A stretch of DNA of 64,000 bases, from assembly GCF_001078595.1 (NCBI RefSeq), contig NZ_LFTY01000001.1, positions 611,830 through 675,829 of the forward strand, written 5' to 3'. The notes under the pieces were generated by a model that ran no database searches, had not been told where the DNA came from, and saw only the letters and a list, made by a program, of their open reading frames with translations. This document shows positions 51,661 through 59,334 of this stretch, one piece after another. This DNA comes from Candidatus Rhodobacter oscarellae (lineage in GTDB: Bacteria > Pseudomonadota > Alphaproteobacteria > Rhodobacterales > Rhodobacteraceae). Every line of letters starts with the position of its first letter. The first letter of the stretch is position 1. Position numbers and translations under genes: made by a program.

Positions 51661-53199
51661 ATGGGCAAGCCAATTAAGAGCGTGACGATTGTGGGCGGCG
51701 GCACCGCCGGTTGGTTGACCGCGGCGCTGCTTCAGGCCTTCGGGCGGGCGCAGTCCAAGGACGCAAAGCCGCTGCAGATCAACGTCATCGAGAGCCCGGA
51801 CATCCCCACGGTGGGCGTTGGCGAGGCGACCACCCCCGGCATCGTGCGCACGCTGCAAAACGCGGGCCTCTCGGAGAAGGAGTTCTTCAAGCGCTGCAAC
51901 GCCTCGTTCAAGCTGGGCGTCAGCTTTGACGGCTGGAACGTGGACGCCAAGGGCAAGCCGATCTCTTACATCAACCCCTTCGTGAAGGCGCCCAACATTC
52001 GCGGCATCGAGATCGCCAACTACTTTGCCAAATTCGGCGCCGGCGATCAGGACTATGTCGGCAGCTATGCCATCACCAACGACCTGGTGCGGGGCCTAAA
52101 GGGCCCCCGAACGCTGGGGTCCAAGGAATACGACCAAAGCACCGGCTTCGCCTACCACCTGGACGCCGGGCGCTTCGCGGGGCTGCTGACCGAGCATTGC
52201 AAGGCCCGGGGCGTGCGGCACATCGCCGAGAACGTGCTGGAGGTCAAGCAGGACGAGAGCGGCAACATCTCTGAGCTGATCCTCGACAAGACCGGCAGCC
52301 ACGCGGTCGAGCTGGTCATCGACTGCACCGGCTTCCGGGGGCTGATTATAAACCAGGTGCTGAAAGAGCCGTTCATCGACTACTCGAAATACCTGGCCAA
52401 CGACCGCGCCATGGCGGTGCAGATCAAGCACAAGGACCAGACCAAGATCGAGCCGGTGACGCGCTCGACCGCACTGGGGGCCGGATGGTCCTGGCGGGTG
52501 CCGCTCTATAACCGCATCGGCACGGGCTATGTGTACTCGTCCGCCCATCGCACCGATGACGAGGCGCGCGACGAGTTCCTGGCGCATCTGGGCAACCCCG
52601 AGGGCGCCGAGCCGCGCATCATCCCGATGCGGATCGGGCGCAACCGCAACGCCTGGGTGAAGAACTGCGTGGCGATCGGCCTGTCGGGCGGGTTCATCGA
52701 GCCCCTGGAATCCACCGCGATCTACATGATCGACCTGGCCGTGCGCTGGCTGCTGACCTACTTCCCCGAGGCCGATTACGCCGACCCGCTGCGGGACCGC
52801 TACAACAAGCTGGTCGACAACCTCTATAACGAGGTGCGCGACTTCATCTGCGTGCATTACCGCCTCGGCAACCGCACGGATTCGCAGTACTGGATCGACG
52901 CGCGCGAGGAGCTGGAGCTGCCCGACGGGCTGGCCGAGAACCTAGAGCTCTGGCGCTATAACTTGCCCAGCTATTACGACGTGCCCTTCAACACGATCTT
53001 TGACGCGCAGGTCTATGCCGCGGTGCTGATGGGCAAGCAGGTCTACAAGACGGGCTATGCCAAGGGCAATATCGGCGCGGGGCTGAACCTGGACCAGAAG
53101 CTCTGGCGCGAGGCGCACAAGCAGATCCGGCAGAACAACCTGGCCCGCGCCCAGCGCGCCGCGGATCACCGGACATTGCTGGCCGAGTTACGGGGGTAA
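51661..53199 (+). CDS. Flavin-dependent tryptophan-halogenase-family protein
   Basis: 512 residues (PrnA 538). FAD site GGGTAGW (residues 12-18), EATTPG, catalytic Lys84 in NASFKLG, the halogenase motif WSWRVP at residues 276-281 (WxWxIP) and the active-site Glu350 in LEPLESTAIY. All four positions correspond closely to PrnA (Lys79, Trp272/Trp274, Glu346). It should make HOCl from FADH2, O2 and chloride and halogenate an aromatic substrate. The ATG at 51661 is preferred over a TTG at 51646. No flavin reductase, NRPS or transporter operon is adjacent, so the substrate is open. The frame continues for 54 codons after the TAA. Confidence 0.88.
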   Translation: MGKPIKSVTIVGGGTAGWLTAALLQAFGRAQSKDAKPLQINVIESPDIPTVGVGEATTPGIVRTLQNAGLSEKEFFKRCNASFKLGVSFDGWNVDAKGKPISYINPFVKAPNIRGIEIANYFAKFGAGDQDYVGSYAITNDLVRGLKGPRTLGSKEYDQSTGFAYHLDAGRFAGLLTEHCKARGVRHIAENVLEVKQDESGNISELILDKTGSHAVELVIDCTGFRGLIINQVLKEPFIDYSKYLANDRAMAVQIKHKDQTKIEPVTRSTALGAGWSWRVPLYNRIGTGYVYSSAHRTDDEARDEFLAHLGNPEGAEPRIIPMRIGRNRNAWVKNCVAIGLSGGFIEPLESTAIYMIDLAVRWLLTYFPEADYADPLRDRYNKLVDNLYNEVRDFICVHYRLGNRTDSQYWIDAREELELPDGLAENLELWRYNLPSYYDVPFNTIFDAQVYAAVLMGKQVYKTGYAKGNIGAGLNLDQKLWREAHKQIRQNNLARAQRAADHRTLLAELRG

Positions 53200-53238
53200 C
53201 TGGAACCCGCCACAGCAGGGAACCCGCCGCCCGCGTTC

Positions 53239-53364
53239 ATGGCGCCGCCCGGTGCGGGTGTGATGGCGACGGTGCCCCTGCCCGGCATGGCCGCGCCCAA
53301 GATCAAGGTGCAGGCCGCCGCGCCAAAGCTGGACCCGCTGGAGGATGACAGCGCGATGCTCTGA
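53239..53364 (+). CDS. Possible small ORF in frame with the halogenase after its stop
   Basis: The halogenase frame reads on after the TAA at 53197-53199 without a stop until 53362-53364. The segment is Pro/Ala-rich (PPPAFMAPPGAGVMATVPLP) and ends APKLDPLEDDSAML. An ATG at 53239 could start a 41-residue peptide, but no strong ribosome binding site is seen. It may instead be a former C-terminal extension of the halogenase cut by a nonsense codon. Confidence 0.35.
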   Translation: MAPPGAGVMATVPLPGMAAPKIKVQAAAPKLDPLEDDSAML

Positions 53365-53393
53365 AGGGCGTCTTCGCTGCGAGGAGCCTTACC

Positions 53394-54257
53394 TCAGTGC
53401 CACTTCGCCACGGGCGGAAGGCTCATCAGCACCGCATTCGCGTCATGCCCCGTGGCCAGCCCGAACTTGGTGCCGCGGTCATAAACCAGGTTATACTCCG
53501 CGTAGAGCCCGCGGTGGCGAAGCTGCGCTTCGCGATCCTCCTCGGTCCACGGCTGTTCCAGTCGACGTTCGGTGATCGGCAGGAACGCGGGCAGAAAGGC
53601 CCGCCCCACGTCTTTGGTAAAGGCGAAATCCGCCTCCCAATTGCCGGTGTTGAGATCGTCATAAAAGATCCCGCCCACGCCCCGGGCGCGGCCCCGGTGC
53701 GGGATGTAGAAATACTCATCCGCCCAGTCCTTGAAGCGCGGGTAATACCCGACATCATGCCGGTCGCAATGCGCCTTCAGCACCGCATGGAAAGCATCGG
53801 TGTCCGCGTCGTATTCCAAGGCGGGGTTCAGATCGGTGCCGCCGCCGAACCACCAGGCATGCGGGGTCCAGAACATGCGCGTGTTCATATGCACCGCCGG
53901 GCAGTGCGGGTTCTGCATATGTGCGACCAGGCTGATGCCCGCCGCCCAGAACCGGGGGTCGCTGTCCATGCCGGGCACGCCCCGCGCGGCCATGGATTTC
54001 TGCGCGGCCGCGCCCAGCTCTCCGAACACGGTCGAGACGTTCACGCCGACCTTCTCGAACACCTGCCCGCCGCGCATCACGCTCATAAGGCCGCCGCCCG
54101 CGTCCGAGCCGTCATCGGCGTCGCGCTTGGTCTCGGTTACCTCGAACGCGCCGGGGGCGCCGCCGCTCTTGGTCTCTAATGCCTCAAAGGCGGCGACGAT
54201 CTCGTCGCGGAGCTGGCGGAACCAGGCGGAGGCGCGGGCTTTTTCTTGGTCGAACAT
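53394..54257 (-). CDS. hemF: Oxygen-dependent coproporphyrinogen III oxidase
   Basis: 287 residues. MDSDPRFWAAGISLVAHMQN, HMNTRMFWTPHAWWFGGGTD, FYIPHRGRARGVGGIFYDDL and the C-terminal LRHRGLYAEYNLVYDRGTKF with SLPP follow HemF throughout. It oxidatively decarboxylates coproporphyrinogen III to protoporphyrinogen IX in heme and bacteriochlorophyll synthesis. Monocistronic. Confidence 0.97.
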   Translation of the reverse strand: MFDQEKARASAWFRQLRDEIVAAFEALETKSGGAPGAFEVTETKRDADDGSDAGGGLMSVMRGGQVFEKVGVNVSTVFGELGAAAQKSMAARGVPGMDSDPRFWAAGISLVAHMQNPHCPAVHMNTRMFWTPHAWWFGGGTDLNPALEYDADTDAFHAVLKAHCDRHDVGYYPRFKDWADEYFYIPHRGRARGVGGIFYDDLNTGNWEADFAFTKDVGRAFLPAFLPITERRLEQPWTEEDREAQLRHRGLYAEYNLVYDRGTKFGLATGHDANAVLMSLPPVAKWH

Positions 54258-54289
54258 GGCGCCCTATGTCGCGCCACCGCGCGGCAAGG

Positions 54290-55213
54290 TCAATCGTCAA
54301 GCCAGATCGGATTCGACCAGGCCCGCCGCCCGGCGGCATCGATGACGGTGACCCGGATGTAGGGCGAGGCCGCGAACTTGGCCAGCGGGACTTGCGCGCG
54401 CGTCATCGACAGCCCGTGCTGGGCCTTGACCTTGTTGCCGTGCCCCTGAACCACCACCGACACCACGGCAGAGCTTTCCACCACAACCTCGGCATCGGTC
54501 ACCACGATGTTGCGCAGCTCGGGGCCCTGGCTGGAATAGAACGCGCCCGCCTTGAGGCTGTCCAGCAGGGCGTCGGGGTCGTTCTCTTGCGCCTTGACCA
54601 TGACCCAGCCGCCAAAGTGATCGGGCTCGGTGAAATGCGCGTCATCGGTGGCGATCAGATCCAGGCGGCGGCCCTGCTCCAGAAGCTGCTCGAGCGCGTG
54701 GAACCCATCGGGCCGGTCGGCACCGTTGGCGCAGCCGTGGTTATAGGTCTCGACCGCATGGGCGACCTGGATGGATTCGGCGTCGCGCTGCGTCAGGCCG
54801 GACCATTGCGGGTGCGCGATCGAGACATAGGCCCCGGCGGCCACGGCCCGCGCGGCCAGGCTCTGGGCGCTTTCCTTGGAATCCTTGGCAAAGAAGGTCG
54901 GCGACTCCGGCGGCTCGAAATCAAAGGGCAGCCCGTTGGCCACCAGGTGCCACAGCTCGCCATTGTCCTGCGCGCCCGCGTGCACCTCGGCGCCGATGAT
55001 TGTGGTGAAATCCGGCGTGCGAAAGGGGCGCGTATCGGCAAGTGGATAGCCATATTGCCCCAGCAGGTGGTCGGTCAGCGACAGGAAGTCATAACCCTCG
55101 TCGCGGTATCGGCGGCAGACCTCTTCGGGCGCCAGCGCGCCGTCGGAGAGCGTGGAATGCGTGTGAAGGTTCCCGCGAAAAAACCGCCCCGGGGCGGCGA
55201 AGTAGTCGGTCAT
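54290..55213 (-). CDS. PHP-domain (CehA/McbA-type) metallohydrolase
   Basis: 307 residues. RGNLHTHSTLSDGALAPEEV at the N-terminus is the first PHP motif; FLSLTDHLLGQYG, IIGAEVHAG, AHPQWSG and IATDDAHF give the remaining metal ligands. The C-terminal ~100 residues form a beta-rich domain (SQGPELRNIVVTDAEVVVES). Members hydrolyse phosphoesters or carbamate-like bonds; the substrate here is unknown. The gene begins next to a 440-base region without a gene. Confidence 0.85.
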   Translation of the reverse strand: MTDYFAAPGRFFRGNLHTHSTLSDGALAPEEVCRRYRDEGYDFLSLTDHLLGQYGYPLADTRPFRTPDFTTIIGAEVHAGAQDNGELWHLVANGLPFDFEPPESPTFFAKDSKESAQSLAARAVAAGAYVSIAHPQWSGLTQRDAESIQVAHAVETYNHGCANGADRPDGFHALEQLLEQGRRLDLIATDDAHFTEPDHFGGWVMVKAQENDPDALLDSLKAGAFYSSQGPELRNIVVTDAEVVVESSAVVSVVVQGHGNKVKAQHGLSMTRAQVPLAKFAASPYIRVTVIDAAGRRAWSNPIWLDD

Positions 55214-55632
55214 AATGTTCCCGCCATGTTTGCGTGACGCTTGTGTTGATCCTTAGCGCAGCACCCATCGCAGGTGAACGCAAATTCTCTGTGACAGATC
55301 CGACCGCAATCCCCCGGAATGTGGTGCCGGGGCCGACCATGGCCCGTTTGCCGACCGCCCGCCCGTGTTCTAGCCCGAAGGCGGAAATGCTCTCGCCTTG
55401 GTTAGTTTCATCAATGCCGTTTCACATGCGCCCGGGCTGGCGGGGCCGAAAGACTTGCCAAGGCGCTCATCAAATACTAGAGTTGATGTAATTTAGCTCG
55501 TCCTTTGGTAGATTACTGAATTGCAATATGAACGCGCCACAAATCCCCTCCCGAAAGAATACACGCGTTGCGCCGCATGAGCGGGTGATGTGCGACTGCT
55601 GATTTAAAAGAACCACCACTCACGTAAACTTC
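55214..55632. other. Gap upstream of the PHP hydrolase gene
   Basis: About 420 bases. A plus-strand frame (55234-55491) is open but has no recognisable product or start site. The segment 55450-55632 is AT-richer and carries no gene I can support. The promoter of the PHP gene should lie here. Confidence 0.35.
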
Positions 55633-55652
55633 GGAGCGCCCTCGGGCGCTCC
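55633..55652 (-). terminator. Hairpin terminator after allA
   Basis: GGAGCGCCC and GGGCGCTCC (55633-55652) form a perfect 9-bp stem with a 2-base loop immediately after the allA stop. The following minus-strand sequence is GAAGTTTACG, a weak T-run. Confidence 0.65.
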
Positions 55653-55655
55653 GCA

Positions 55656-56156
55656 TTACTTTTCAGGTCCCTCCGGCCTATGGATGGTGATGGGCGTCTC
55701 AAACCAATGCTCCTCAAGGTTTGGACCTGCGCCGATGCGGTCGACCACCGCGAAGGTGCCGCTGCCGCTGATCGGCGCCAAGACCCCGTGCCATGTGTTG
55801 CGCAGGATGTTCACGCCCTGCCCCCGCGCCGCGAGGAACGCCTGCGGAGCGCCGGGTCGCCCGCCCGCATCCGGGGCCACGGTGACCAGATACTCCGCGC
55901 GGTCCATGGGCAGGAACGCCTGCGCGCCGTCGGGGTGCCGCTCCAGAAGCTCTAGCGCATAGGGGAACATGCGCAGCTCGGCCTGAAACAGGCTGATGCC
56001 GGCATGCCCGCCCGGGCCAAAATCCAAGCGGGCGAGGTCGTGGTACCGCCCGCACCGGCCCTGGTTTATGATCTTATCCGGGGCGCCCGCGACCTCGATG
56101 ACATCCCCAAAGGGCGCAAAGCTGGTCGCCGTCAGCGGCTGGGCCACAAGGGTCAT
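55656..56156 (-). CDS. allA: Ureidoglycolate lyase
   Basis: 166 residues (E. coli AllA 160). MTLVAQPLTATSFAPFGDVI, HDLARLDFGPGGHAGISLFQ, FLPMDRAEYLVTVAPD and LRNTWHGVLAPISGSGTFAV are AllA landmarks. It cleaves (S)-ureidoglycolate to glyoxylate and urea, the last step of allantoin breakdown. The ATG at 56156 overlaps the sirtuin stop. No other allantoin genes are nearby; they must be elsewhere if the pathway is complete. Confidence 0.92.
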   Translation of the reverse strand: MTLVAQPLTATSFAPFGDVIEVAGAPDKIINQGRCGRYHDLARLDFGPGGHAGISLFQAELRMFPYALELLERHPDGAQAFLPMDRAEYLVTVAPDAGGRPGAPQAFLAARGQGVNILRNTWHGVLAPISGSGTFAVVDRIGAGPNLEEHWFETPITIHRPEGPEK

Positions 56157-56842
56157 GCCAGCACCTCCGCCACCCATTGCGGCACGATCTCGGTCGCCGG
56201 ACCGTGCCGTGCCGCGTCAAAGAGGCTCGCGCCCTCCGAGGGCTCCAGGTTCAGCTCCAGCGTCTGGGCGCCCGCGCCCGCCGCCACCTGCACGAAGCCC
56301 GCGGCGGGGTAGACATTGCCCGAGGTGCCGATGGACACGAAGAGATCCGCCGCCTCCAGCCGGGCGTATATCTCGTCCATCAGATAGGGCATCTCGCCGA
56401 ACCAGACCACGTCGGGCCGGGTAGCCGGAGCGCCGCAGCCGGGGCAAGGGTCCGAGGGCGCCATCTGCTCCGGCGCGTCCCAGCGGTGCCCGCAGGCCGC
56501 GCAGAGGGCGCCGTTCAGCGCCCCGTGCATGTGCCAGACCTCATCGCTGCCGCCGCGCTCATGCAGGTCGTCAACGTTCTGCGTCACCAGGGTCACCCGC
56601 CCGGGATGCTCCCGTTGCAGCCGCGCCAGGGCCCGATGCGCCGCGTTGGGTGCGGCCCCTCGGCAGTTCGCCCGCCGCGCGTTGTAGAAGTCATGCACCA
56701 GGGCGGGGTCGCGCGCGAACCCCTCCGGCGTGGCCACGTCGTTCAGGTCGTATTTCGTCCAAAGCCCGTCCACATCGCGGAACGTCCCCAGCCCGCTCTC
56801 GGCCGAGACCCCCGCGCCGGTCAGGATAACGACGCTAGCCAC
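56153..56842 (-). CDS. cobB: NAD-dependent protein deacylase (sirtuin)
   Basis: 229 residues. GAGVSAESGLGTFRDVDGLW, TQNVDDLHERGG, the catalytic His in HMHGAL, Zn-binding CAACGHRWD and CPGCG pairs, and IGTSGNVYPAAGFV. The Tyr-x-x-Arg pair in DFYNARR marks the sirtuin class able to remove succinyl groups (as in CobB and SIRT5). It deacylates lysines using NAD+. Overlaps allA and the upstream lipoprotein gene, forming a three-gene unit. Confidence 0.95.
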   Translation of the reverse strand: MASVVILTGAGVSAESGLGTFRDVDGLWTKYDLNDVATPEGFARDPALVHDFYNARRANCRGAAPNAAHRALARLQREHPGRVTLVTQNVDDLHERGGSDEVWHMHGALNGALCAACGHRWDAPEQMAPSDPCPGCGAPATRPDVVWFGEMPYLMDEIYARLEAADLFVSIGTSGNVYPAAGFVQVAAGAGAQTLELNLEPSEGASLFDAARHGPATEIVPQWVAEVLA

Positions 56843-57185
56843 ATTGCCGCTCGGCGGCCTCGGCGTAGACCTTGTAGGCCCGCCAAAAGCGCTCGTTGCT
56901 GGGCCGGTCGGACTGGCGCACCACCTGCGCCTGATGCGGGTCGGCGTAGAACGAGGCCGCCAGCGAGATGTCCCCGCCGCGCAAGTGTTGGTTAGCCACC
57001 GCCTGCACGCAGCCGCATAAGCTGCGCGAGGCCGCCTTGCGGTCCGCCCGCAGGCAGGCCGCGTAAATCGGCCCCGTGGCGAACAGCGTGCGCGGCGTGC
57101 TGAACCGGTCGACGGAGCGATAGCCGCCCCCGCCGCAGGCCGCCAACACCAGCGCCGCGATGATAAAAAGTCCTGCCGTCCTCAT
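56835..57185 (-). CDS. Hypothetical lipoprotein, sirtuin-linked
   Basis: 116 residues. RTAGLFIIAALVLAACGGGG is a lipoprotein signal with lipobox LAAC. The mature part has conserved cysteines (YAACLRADRKAASRSLCGCV and the terminal ERQCG) and HLRGGDISLAASFYADPHQA. The pattern is frequent upstream of cobB in roseobacters in my recollection, but the function is unknown. The stop overlaps the sirtuin start by 8 bases. Confidence 0.75.
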   Translation of the reverse strand: MRTAGLFIIAALVLAACGGGGYRSVDRFSTPRTLFATGPIYAACLRADRKAASRSLCGCVQAVANQHLRGGDISLAASFYADPHQAQVVRQSDRPSNERFWRAYKVYAEAAERQCG

Positions 57186-57326
57186 GCCGTCAGCCTCCGC
57201 CGATCTCGATTGGCCTGACTTATCTACAATTTGGGTGGAAAGCGCAATTCACGATGCGGTTGATGGGGCACCGCCCCAATCCGCAGGATCGGATCTCCCC
57301 CTCCCGTCCCAGGGCAGGGGCCACAC

Positions 57327-58823
57327 TTACAAAACGCCAAACGCTCGAAGGCCAATTCCAACGATAATCGACAACCACCCCGCCACGGTGAGCCCGCGTT
57401 TCACGATGCCAACTGTTTTGTAGGCAGGGCTCTTTTCAATCTTCTCAACAATCACTGGGTATTTGCGAACCAACTCAGCCATCTTGGATGTTCGGTAGAA
57501 GATGCGGGTGGCGGGATCAGCACCCGACAAGCGAGGTGCGCCTTCGGAAGGCGGCAAGATGGCGTCGTTTAGCAGAACCGGAATGTCCTCCGAGAAGTCT
57601 TCCGCCATCACGCCTTCAGTGAGCGCGGCATAAACCTCTTTCGCCTGATCCATTTCCTTTTTGTCGGCTTGCGGCAGTTCTTTAAGCGCTTGCTCAGCCA
57701 GGATTTTGCGGTTCTCAGCAACCTCCGGATGCGTCGCGCGAATGCCGCGCACCGCCTGTTCAACCACATCTTGGAGAACTAAGTTCTCTTCGGTCTTAGG
57801 AAGTTCTTCGGTCGTTTCGAGTTGTCTGCGCAAACCAGTCGCAACAGTCGTCAGGTTCATCTCAATCCGCTGCGGATCGTTCGCGTAACGGGTCAAGGTG
57901 CGCCGAATGTCGCGTGTCTCGCGTGATCTATCGGATAGACCATTCGACGGGTGAGCCAGACAATCCTCTAACGCATCCTCAACCTGCGACAGCGTCGCGC
58001 CGAGTAGTTCGGGCTTGGCGATGGGCTGCGGGACGGTATTGAACTTGCCGGTAACTTCGTTGAATTCGACCTTCTCGGCGAGCGGGGATTTCTCGACGAG
58101 GAAATCGGCTTTGATCTTCTCGATCTCTTCGGCGACTGCTTCGGGCCCGGCCTCCCAGACCCAAGAGCCAATTGATGCCACTTTCTTTTGTAACTCCCAA
58201 TCAATTGGGGTCCCGTGCAGAACACCTTGATACCACTCCCGCCAAAACTCGAAATCATCGCCGAATTGCTCGATCATCAGATTTGTCGATTGCCCGCTTT
58301 CGACTGCCTCGGAACGCATACCGCGCCAAAGTGAATCAGAACGTTTCCCCAACGAGCGTTCGTCAGCCAAGTATTTTGACGACGCATTTGTTCCGCGTTG
58401 TACTTCGGATAACTCATGAAGAAACAAGTCGAACCCTCTTTTGATTTCCATTGAGCTGTCGAGAGAGTACCTATCCTCGAAGCCAAAATGCTTACTGAAG
58501 TAGGTTAGCGATAACTCGCCCTCGGGAATTTCCTGAATTCTAAAGGTATAATCTGCAGTTCGGTTTGAGAGCGACAATGTGTAGGGCCGTTTTTGCGGGT
58601 TTATCGGAGAGGTCAATACTCCTGCCGCAAGAGTTTCATTAGTCTGGACGAGCATGCATGTTCGGAAAGTATCAAGCGCGATCTGACTTACCATCTTTTG
58701 GTTTACTTTAACGTGTCGTGACACCGATGGTCCCAACAATCTGAGAGCAAGCCTCGCCAATAGCGCTTGCCTAGTGAATGAGTTGGTGAAGCTGAGCTTA
58801 CTCATCAATCTAAAATCAAGCAT
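57327..58823 (-). CDS. Hypothetical protein with C-terminal membrane anchor
   Basis: 498 residues from the ATG at 58823 (AGGATAGG upstream); the open frame starts farther up, inside a lepA-like relic. Not recognised. The first ~250 residues are alpha/beta with FEDRYSLDSSMEIKRGFDLF and FEFWREWYQGVLHGTPIDWE. The middle is helical and charged (KIKADFLVEKSPLAEKVEFN). The C-terminus ends with a hydrophobic helix (GLTVAGWLSIIVGIGLRAFG). Codon use is less GC-rich than in neighbours, so it looks acquired. It resembles a tail-anchored or membrane-associated accessory protein. Confidence 0.65.
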   Translation of the reverse strand: MLDFRLMSKLSFTNSFTRQALLARLALRLLGPSVSRHVKVNQKMVSQIALDTFRTCMLVQTNETLAAGVLTSPINPQKRPYTLSLSNRTADYTFRIQEIPEGELSLTYFSKHFGFEDRYSLDSSMEIKRGFDLFLHELSEVQRGTNASSKYLADERSLGKRSDSLWRGMRSEAVESGQSTNLMIEQFGDDFEFWREWYQGVLHGTPIDWELQKKVASIGSWVWEAGPEAVAEEIEKIKADFLVEKSPLAEKVEFNEVTGKFNTVPQPIAKPELLGATLSQVEDALEDCLAHPSNGLSDRSRETRDIRRTLTRYANDPQRIEMNLTTVATGLRRQLETTEELPKTEENLVLQDVVEQAVRGIRATHPEVAENRKILAEQALKELPQADKKEMDQAKEVYAALTEGVMAEDFSEDIPVLLNDAILPPSEGAPRLSGADPATRIFYRTSKMAELVRKYPVIVEKIEKSPAYKTVGIVKRGLTVAGWLSIIVGIGLRAFGVL

Positions 58824-58904
58824 AAAAATACCTATCCTTAATCCGGGATTTCGTGGGCACTGCACCCATTGATCAGCCCCCAAAACCCTTCCATACCCCC
58901 CACG

Positions 58905-58985
58905 ATGACCGAGCTCGCGCAAATCCGCAACTTCGCGATTGTCGCCCAAATCGAACACGGGAAATCTACCCCAGCGAGATCATCG
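58905..58985 (+). pseudogene. Decayed duplicate of the lepA 5' end
   Basis: ATG at 58905 followed by codons for MTELAQIRNFAIVAQIEHGK then STP, against [20 protein letters not shown] then STL in lepA (59335). The bases just before the ATG are also similar (CCCCCCACG against ATCCCCACC). Similarity ends at about 58985. The G-domain motif is damaged (His15 to Gln, Asp17 to Glu), and no domain follows. Same orientation as lepA, 430 bases upstream. Confidence 0.85.
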
Positions 58986-59029
58986 GTAGGGTGCGTGAAT
59001 GCAAGCACCGTCCGACCACGCACCGCCCC

Positions 59030-59278
59030 TCAATGCAGCCTTGCGTGGGTCAAATACCCCTCCACCGTCTCCTCCCCCAAAGCCCGCAGCGCCTCCAGCC
59101 GGTGCAGCCCCTCCAGCAGCACGTAGCGCCCCTTGCCCGCCCGGATGCGGATCGGCACCTGCTGGCCGTTCTCCAGGATGTCCTCGGCCAGCGCCTCCAC
59201 CTTGCCCGCGTCCAGCGTCTTGGCGCGCTTGGCGGGCACGTATATCTGCTCTATCGGGTAGCTCTTCTTTTCAAGCAT
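59030..59278 (-). CDS. ParB-N-like nuclease-domain protein, small
   Basis: 82 residues. [20 protein letters not shown] and [20 protein letters not shown] then [20 protein letters not shown] match the ParB/Srx N-terminal domain (PF02195), including the GxHR-like EGLHRLEA. It lacks a helix-turn-helix, so it is not a partition ParB. Single-domain relatives bind CTP or nucleic acids or act as sulfiredoxin-like enzymes. It lies between the lepA relic and lepA on the opposite strand. Confidence 0.8.
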   Translation of the reverse strand: MLEKKSYPIEQIYVPAKRAKTLDAGKVEALAEDILENGQQVPIRIRAGKGRYVLLEGLHRLEALRALGEETVEGYLTHARLH

Positions 59279-59334
59279 GCGCGGGCGCTCCTATTCGGCT
59301 TGACGCCCCGCCGTCCGGGCGCGATATCCCCACC

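Noticed and set aside
55234-55491. 85-codon plus-strand frame upstream of the PHP gene
   Set aside because: No start site or recognisable product; partly antisense to the promoter region of the PHP gene.
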